Source of the DNA: DATKEG01 sp035544515
GTDB taxonomy: Bacteria > Acidobacteriota > Vicinamibacteria > Fen-336
Assembly: GCA_035544515.1 (NCBI GenBank)
Contig: DATKEG010000090.1
Span: 1-9,712, forward strand
Direction of reading: 5' to 3'
DNA length: 9,712 bases
Shown here in pieces: positions 5,875 through 9,712 of the stretch (its first letter is position 1; each line of letters opens with the position of its first letter). Under the pieces are notes generated by a model that was given only the letters and a program-made list of their open reading frames with translations, made no database searches and had not been told where the DNA came from. A program made the translations under genes and the position numbers.

Positions 5875-7164
5875 TTGCGCATATCCTCTGCCACTGCCTT
5901 TCGCGGCCGCTTCACGCTCCCCGGCGACAAGTCCCTCTCCCACCGCATGGCGCTGTTCGGCGCGATGGCCGACGGCGAGACGACCATCGGCAACTACTCG
6001 ACGGCGGCGGACTGCGAGTCGACCCTGCGCTGCCTCGAGTCGCTGGGACTGCGCGTGCGGCGCGAGCGGCGGTCGGTGGCCATCGACGGACGCGGCCCGG
6101 ACGGCCTCCAGCAAGCGCCCGGTCCGCTCGACGCGGGCAACTCCGGCTCGACGCTGCGCATGCTCGCGGGCGTGCTGGCCGGACGTCCTTTTCGCTCGGT
6201 CCTCACGGGCGACGAGTCGCTCTGCCGGCGGCCGGTGGAGCGGGTGGCCGCGCCGCTTCGCGCCATGGGCGCGCGCGTCGAAACGACCGCCGGGCGCCCG
6301 CCCCTGACCATCGTGGGGGGCGGGCTGCGCGGCGTGAGCTGGGACCTCGCCGTGCCGAGCGCGCAGGTCAAGACCGCGGTCCTGCTGGCCGGGCTCCAGG
6401 CGGAGGGGACCACCACCGTGCGCGAGCGACTGCCCTCGCGAGACCACACGGAGCGGCTGCTGCCGCTGTTCGGCGCGGCGGTCGAGGTCTCCGGCGACGC
6501 CCTTTCGGTGCGGCGCCATGAGGCCCTGCGCCCGGTGACGTTCGAGGTCCCGGGCGACGCCTCGAGCGCGGCCTTCCTGGTGGTGGCCGCGGTCATCCTG
6601 CCGCACTCCGAGGTGCGGATCGAGCGCGTCCTGCTCAACCCGCGGCGCGTCGCGTTCCTCGACGTGCTGAAGGCCATGGGCGCGGACGTCCGCACCGGCG
6701 TGGAGGCGTCCGCGCCGGAGCCGGTGGGCTGGATCGAGGCGCGCTCCTCGCGCCTGCAAGGGGTGGCGGTCGGGCCCGAGATGGTACCCGCCCTGATCGA
6801 CGAGGTGCCGGCGCTGGCCGTGGCCGCGGCCCATGCCGGGGGGGCCTTCACGATCAGCGGCGCGGGTGAGCTGCGCGTGAAGGAGAGCGACCGCATCGCC
6901 GCCCTGGTCGCGGGCCTGGGCCGGATGGGCGCCGCGATCGAGGAGCACGAGGACGGCTTCACGATCCAGGGCGGCCGGCCGCTGAGAGGCGCCAAGGTGG
7001 CGGCGCAGGGCGACCACCGCATCGCCATGGCCCTGGCCGTGGCCGCGCTGGCCGCCCACGGCGAGACCGAGATCGAGGACGCGGCCTGCGCGTCCGTCTC
7101 CTTCCCGGAGTTCTACGACCTGCTCGCACTGGGACGCGAGCAGGGCCGGCGGGGACGTGGCTAG
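5875..7164 (+). CDS. aroA: 3-phosphoshikimate 1-carboxyvinyltransferase (EPSP synthase)
   Basis: Joins shikimate-3-phosphate and phosphoenolpyruvate, the sixth step of the shikimate pathway to chorismate, in the cytoplasm. The TTG start at 5875 gives 429 residues, a usual length; the open frame reaches further back but that part resembles no EPSP synthase. Key motifs are GDKSLSHR (17-24), LDAGNSGSTLRM (85-96), PSAQVKT (161-167), Asp309-Glu310 with the catalytic Asp in ALIDEVPALA, GELRVKESDRI (331-341) and GDHRIAMA (379-386). The motif DAGNSGSTLR, as opposed to LGNAGTAMR, resembles the Bacillus-type enzymes more than the E. coli type. No clear ribosome site precedes the TTG. It is the first gene of an operon with aroK, which starts inside its last codons (8-base overlap), and a phosphoesterase gene. 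Product assignment is secure; the exact start is less so. Confidence 0.96.
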   Translation: MRISSATAFRGRFTLPGDKSLSHRMALFGAMADGETTIGNYSTAADCESTLRCLESLGLRVRRERRSVAIDGRGPDGLQQAPGPLDAGNSGSTLRMLAGVLAGRPFRSVLTGDESLCRRPVERVAAPLRAMGARVETTAGRPPLTIVGGGLRGVSWDLAVPSAQVKTAVLLAGLQAEGTTTVRERLPSRDHTERLLPLFGAAVEVSGDALSVRRHEALRPVTFEVPGDASSAAFLVVAAVILPHSEVRIERVLLNPRRVAFLDVLKAMGADVRTGVEASAPEPVGWIEARSSRLQGVAVGPEMVPALIDEVPALAVAAAHAGGAFTISGAGELRVKESDRIAALVAGLGRMGAAIEEHEDGFTIQGGRPLRGAKVAAQGDHRIAMALAVAALAAHGETEIEDAACASVSFPEFYDLLALGREQGRRGRG

Positions 7165-7696
7165 CCCGCGGCGGGTCGTGCTGGTGGGCTTCATGGGCTC
7201 GGGCAAGAGCGCGGTGGCCCCCGCCCTGGCCGCGCTCCTGGGCTGGGAGCACCTGGACATGGACGTCGAGATCGAGCGGACGACCGGCCTGGCGGTGGCC
7301 GAGATCTTCCGGCAGAAGGGCGAGGCCGCCTTCCGCGAGGAGGAGAAGGCGCTGGCCCTCCGGCTCGCACCGCGCGAGCGCCTGGTGGTGGCGGCGGGCG
7401 GCGGCGCCTTCGCCCAGCCCGACACGCGGGAGGCCCTGCGCCGGGGGGCGGCCGCCGTGTGGCTGCGCTGCGACCTCGAAACCGTGATGGAGCGCATTCC
7501 GCGCGACGGATCTCGCCCGCTGGCCGGCAGTCGTGAGACAATCGCGGCGCTGTTCGCCGCGCGGGAACCCTCCTACCGCCTCGCCGATTGGACGTTCGAC
7601 GCGGCGCGGCTGCCTCCGGAGGCGGTGGCGCGCGCGATCGCCGACGCCGTTTTCCCCGGCCGGCCGGCGGGGGCCCGGAGGACGAGCGAACGATGA
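7157..7696 (+). CDS. aroK: Shikimate kinase
   Basis: Phosphorylates shikimate to shikimate-3-phosphate with ATP, supplying the substrate of the AroA enzyme encoded just upstream. It has 179 residues from the GTG at 7157. The Walker A loop is GFMGSGKS (11-18). DMD at 34-36 provides the Mg/shikimate Asp residues. FRxxE at 59-63 gives the shikimate-binding Arg60, and GGG at 81-83 forms the shikimate loop. The lid carries RPL (120-122), and AAREPSY holds Arg136. All family positions are present. The gene overlaps aroA by 8 bases and its stop overlaps the next ATG as ATGA, so translation of the three genes is probably coupled. The upstream ribosome site is weak (GGCGGGGAC), consistent with reinitiation. 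The Arg/Ala-rich last 15 residues are probably disordered. Confidence 0.95.
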   Translation: MASPRRVVLVGFMGSGKSAVAPALAALLGWEHLDMDVEIERTTGLAVAEIFRQKGEAAFREEEKALALRLAPRERLVVAAGGGAFAQPDTREALRRGAAAVWLRCDLETVMERIPRDGSRPLAGSRETIAALFAAREPSYRLADWTFDAARLPPEAVARAIADAVFPGRPAGARRTSER

Positions 7697-8433
7697 GGTA
7701 CCTGATCCTCTCGGACATCCACTCCAACCTGGAGGCGCTGCGGACCATCCTGTCGTTCGTCCGCCGCAAGCCCTGGGACAAGGCGGTGGTGCTGGGGGAC
7801 GTGGTCGGCTACGGCGCGGATCCGAACCAGACGATGGACCTGCTGCGCACGCTCAAGCCCATGGTCGTGGTCCGGGGAAACCACGACAAGGTGTGCTCCG
7901 GCCTCGAGGACGGCGAGCTGTTCAACCGCATCGCGCTGGAGGCGGCCCTGTGGACGCGCAAGAAGCTCACGCGCTCCCACCTGCAGTGGCTGCGCAAGCT
8001 GCCCCAGGGTCCGGTGGAGGTGGACGGCCGGTTCGCGATCTGCCACGGCACGCCCATCGACGAGGACGCCTACATCTTCGGCGAGCTCGAGGCGCTCAAC
8101 GTCTTCCGCCACACCGATTTCCCCATCTCGTTCTTTGGCCACTCGCACTTCCCGGTGATCTTCGCGCTCACGCCCGAGGCCATCACCACGGTGCTGACGG
8201 TGGCGCCGTCGTTCCGCTTCCGGCTGCGCCCCGGCGTGCGCTACCTGATCAACCCCGGCTCGGTGGGCCAGCCGCGCGACGGCAGCCCGCTCACCTCGTT
8301 CGCCATGTTCGACAGCGAAAGCGGCATCGTGACCTTCCACCGCCTGAGCTACCAGGTGGGACGCACGCAGCGGAAGATCCTGAACGCGGGACTGCCCCGT
8401 CCCCTCGCCGACCGCCTGGCCATCGGCCGTTAG
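7693..8433 (+). CDS. Calcineurin-like metallophosphoesterase (YfcE/COG0639-like)
   Basis: A two-metal phosphoesterase of 246 residues, probably cytoplasmic as no signal peptide is seen. All five metal-binding blocks are present: D8-x-H10 (SDIHSN), G35-D36 (GDVVGYG), GNHD at 62-65, H118 (CHGTP) and GHSH at 149-152. NPGSVGQPRDG at 187-197 is typical of the Metallophos_2 group with YfcE and MJ0936-like phosphodiesterases. The physiological substrate cannot be told; members act on phosphodiesters, nucleotides or phosphoproteins. The ATG overlaps the aroK stop (ATGA), and GGAGG at 7677-7681 gives an additional ribosome site, so it is the third gene of the aroA-aroK operon. A link to aromatic biosynthesis is not implied by sequence. 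It converges on the Maf gene with a 9-base gap and no hairpin terminator. Confidence 0.92.
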   Translation: MRYLILSDIHSNLEALRTILSFVRRKPWDKAVVLGDVVGYGADPNQTMDLLRTLKPMVVVRGNHDKVCSGLEDGELFNRIALEAALWTRKKLTRSHLQWLRKLPQGPVEVDGRFAICHGTPIDEDAYIFGELEALNVFRHTDFPISFFGHSHFPVIFALTPEAITTVLTVAPSFRFRLRPGVRYLINPGSVGQPRDGSPLTSFAMFDSESGIVTFHRLSYQVGRTQRKILNAGLPRPLADRLAIGR

Positions 8434-8442
8434 ACGTTCCAT

Positions 8443-9027
8443 TCAGCGGTACGGAAGCCCGAGGGACAGGCCCGCTTCCCTGGCCAGGCGCAGGACCAGC
8501 CGCACCGGCAGTCCGGCCACGTTCGAGGGCGAGCCCAGGACCGACTCGATGAAGAGGCTTCCCCGCCCGTCCACGTGGTAACCGCCCGCCTTGTCGTACG
8601 GTTCTTCCGTGGCGGCGTACCAGCGGACCTCCTCCTCGCTCAGGCGCGCCATGGTGACGGCCGTCCGCTCCACGCCCGAGCGCAGCTCGCCGCGCGCGAG
8701 CAGGCAGACGCCGGTGACGACCTCGTGGGTGCGGCCGGAGAGCCGCCGCAGCATGTCCCTCGCCTCCGCCTCCGTGGCCGGCTTGCCGAGGATGCCGCCG
8801 TCGCACACCACGACGGTGTCGGCCGCCAGCACCGGCAAGCGCTCGCTCCCGCCCACGGCGGAGGCCTTCGCGCGCGCGAGCCGCTCCGCCGCCGCCTCGG
8901 CGCGCTCGCCGGCGAGCATCGTCTCCTCGACGTTCGACACGGCCACGCGAAAGGGCAGGCCCAGCGCCGTGAGGATCTGCGCGCGCCGGGGCGACCCCGA
9001 CGCGAGGACGAGCACCGGCTCCCCCAC
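8443..9027 (-). CDS. maf: Maf-family nucleoside triphosphate pyrophosphatase
   Basis: A Maf/Ham1-fold pyrophosphatase that hydrolyses nucleoside triphosphates to monophosphates, for example dTTP/UTP or modified nucleotides, and is linked to septum inhibition and pool cleaning. It has 194 residues from the GTG at 9025-9027. Visible motifs are ASGSPRR (9-15), the catalytic AADTVV (68-73), GKP (81-83), SGRTHEVVTGV (97-107), YDKAGGY (144-150) and NVAGLP (169-174). The DKAGxY motif points to the YhdE type (dTTP/UTP) more than the YceF type (m7GTP), but this is only an inference. It starts 10 bases after the stop of the receiver-domain gene on the same strand and is probably co-transcribed with it. 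A normal-length, intact enzyme. Confidence 0.94.
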   Translation of the reverse strand: MGEPVLVLASGSPRRAQILTALGLPFRVAVSNVEETMLAGERAEAAAERLARAKASAVGGSERLPVLAADTVVVCDGGILGKPATEAEARDMLRRLSGRTHEVVTGVCLLARGELRSGVERTAVTMARLSEEEVRWYAATEEPYDKAGGYHVDGRGSLFIESVLGSPSNVAGLPVRLVLRLAREAGLSLGLPYR

Positions 9028-9037
9028 GGGCGGCCGA

Positions 9038-9712
9038 CTAGCCCTTCCGGAAGAGCGCGATCACCCGGCCCACCAGCGCCTCGGGGCTGCCGGATCCCTT
9101 GAGCACGTACTCGTCGGCGCCGTGCATCTGGCGGGCTTCCCGCTGGCTCTCGATGGGGACGCGGGTGTAGAGCAGGATGGGCACGTCCACCCACTCCATC
9201 GTGGCCTTGATCATGTTGATGACGTCCTTGCCGGCCATCGCGCCCTTGATGCCCAGCTCCATCACGATGACGTCGGGCTTCTCCTCCGCGATCGCGGCGA
9301 TTCCGGCGCTGCCGTCCGCCACGGAACGCACCGGCACCTCCGCGTGCTCGAGCGCGGCCACGGCCTCGGCCAGGGCCTGCGGGTCGTCGTCGATCAGCAG
9401 GACCGTCTTGCGCCGCCGGGACCGCACGGCGCCCGGGGGGGGCGGCGGCGCGGGCCGCGCGTCGTCGCCTCCGAACGCCCCCAGCGGCTCGTACGCGCTC
9501 CCGCCGCCGCGGCGCGGCGCGGCCGGCTCCCGCAGCAGGTCCAGGATCTCACCCTGCCCTTCCCGCAGCCCGCGCAGCTCGTCGAAGATCGCGTCGAGCG
9601 CGCGCGCGGAATCCGCGGCCGGCGCCGGCTTCGCGGCCGCCGGGACGGCCACCGGAGCGGGCATCGGGGCGGGCACCGGGCTCGTCCGCGAGGTCGAGAA
9701 CGGATCGGGGAC
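9038..9712 (-). CDS. Receiver-domain protein with Glu at the phosphoacceptor site (5' end outside window)
   Basis: The frame is open to the right edge, so the N-terminus is probably missing. GTG (9674-9676) and ATG (9662-9664) inside the visible part are possible starts but lie in a Pro/Ala-rich stretch. Numbered from the GTG: residues 1-21 are a Pro/Ala linker, 22-50 an amphipathic, possibly coiled-coil helix (LDAIFDELRGL), 51-88 a second low-complexity linker, and 89-212 a CheY-like receiver. The receiver has the acidic pocket LIDDDP (Asp96-98), Thr171 (LLYTR) and Lys193 (YVLKG), all as expected. The phosphoacceptor position, however, is Glu140 (IVMELG) where Asp is normal; codon GAG at 9257-9259. 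No output domain follows the receiver. It may act constitutively or as a protein-interaction module. The maf gene follows after 10 bases. Confidence 0.85.
   Translation of the reverse strand, partial: VPDPFSTSRTSPVPAPMPAPVAVPAAAKPAPAADSARALDAIFDELRGLREGQGEILDLLREPAAPRRGGGSAYEPLGAFGGDDARPAPPPPPGAVRSRRRKTVLLIDDDPQALAEAVAALEHAEVPVRSVADGSAGIAAIAEEKPDVIVMELGIKGAMAGKDVINMIKATMEWVDVPILLYTRVPIESQREARQMHGADEYVLKGSGSPEALVGRVIALFRKG

Noticed and set aside
9435..9442. An eight-base G tract in the linker of the receiver protein as a phase-variation switch
   Set aside because: The tract encodes a Pro-rich linker in GC-rich DNA where such runs are expected by chance, the frame is intact, and an equal C tract near the left edge is outside any supported gene.

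Overview
The window is high-GC DNA (about 70% overall by eye), gene-dense, with GTG and TTG starts and very short intergenic gaps. Two lipoproteins, an outer-envelope style GT83 glycosyltransferase, an RsbW-type switch kinase and a multi-copy-type HNH protein suggest a Gram-negative soil or sediment bacterium such as Rokubacteria/Methylomirabilota, Acidobacteriota or a myxobacterial relative. No phylogenetic marker here settles which.

Left part (1-1161): two small, divergently transcribed lipoprotein genes, one OB-fold-like (minus strand) and one Pro-rich and Cys-containing of unknown function (plus strand). Bases 1-108 hold nothing I can support.

Middle (1162-2856): an HNH endonuclease-family gene on the minus strand. 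It lies in a stretch of different texture, with no close neighbours, an AT-richer leader (about 53% GC by hand count over 2521-2640), and three copies of a short imperfect palindrome at its two ends. Directly beyond its upstream side is a complete tRNA-Leu(UAA) gene. This is the most accessory-looking part of the window.

Right part (2869-9712) is housekeeping. A SuhB/IMPase-family phosphatase is divergent from an integral-membrane GT83 glycosyltransferase. The latter converges, with a 4-base gap, on an RsbW-like anti-sigma/switch kinase. The kinase is divergent from an operon of aroA (EPSP synthase), aroK (shikimate kinase) and a YfcE/COG0639-like metallophosphoesterase, joined by 8- and 4-base overlaps. 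The operon converges on a minus-strand pair: a receiver-domain protein, cut by the right edge of the window, followed by a Maf nucleotide pyrophosphatase.

No clearly new multi-gene system is visible. The best leads are the repeat-bracketed HNH unit beside a tRNA, and a receiver domain whose phospho-accepting Asp is replaced by Glu while the other active-site residues are kept. Lesser leads are a probable CTG start for suhB and a recurrent extended -10 promoter core (TGCTACGNT) in front of three genes.
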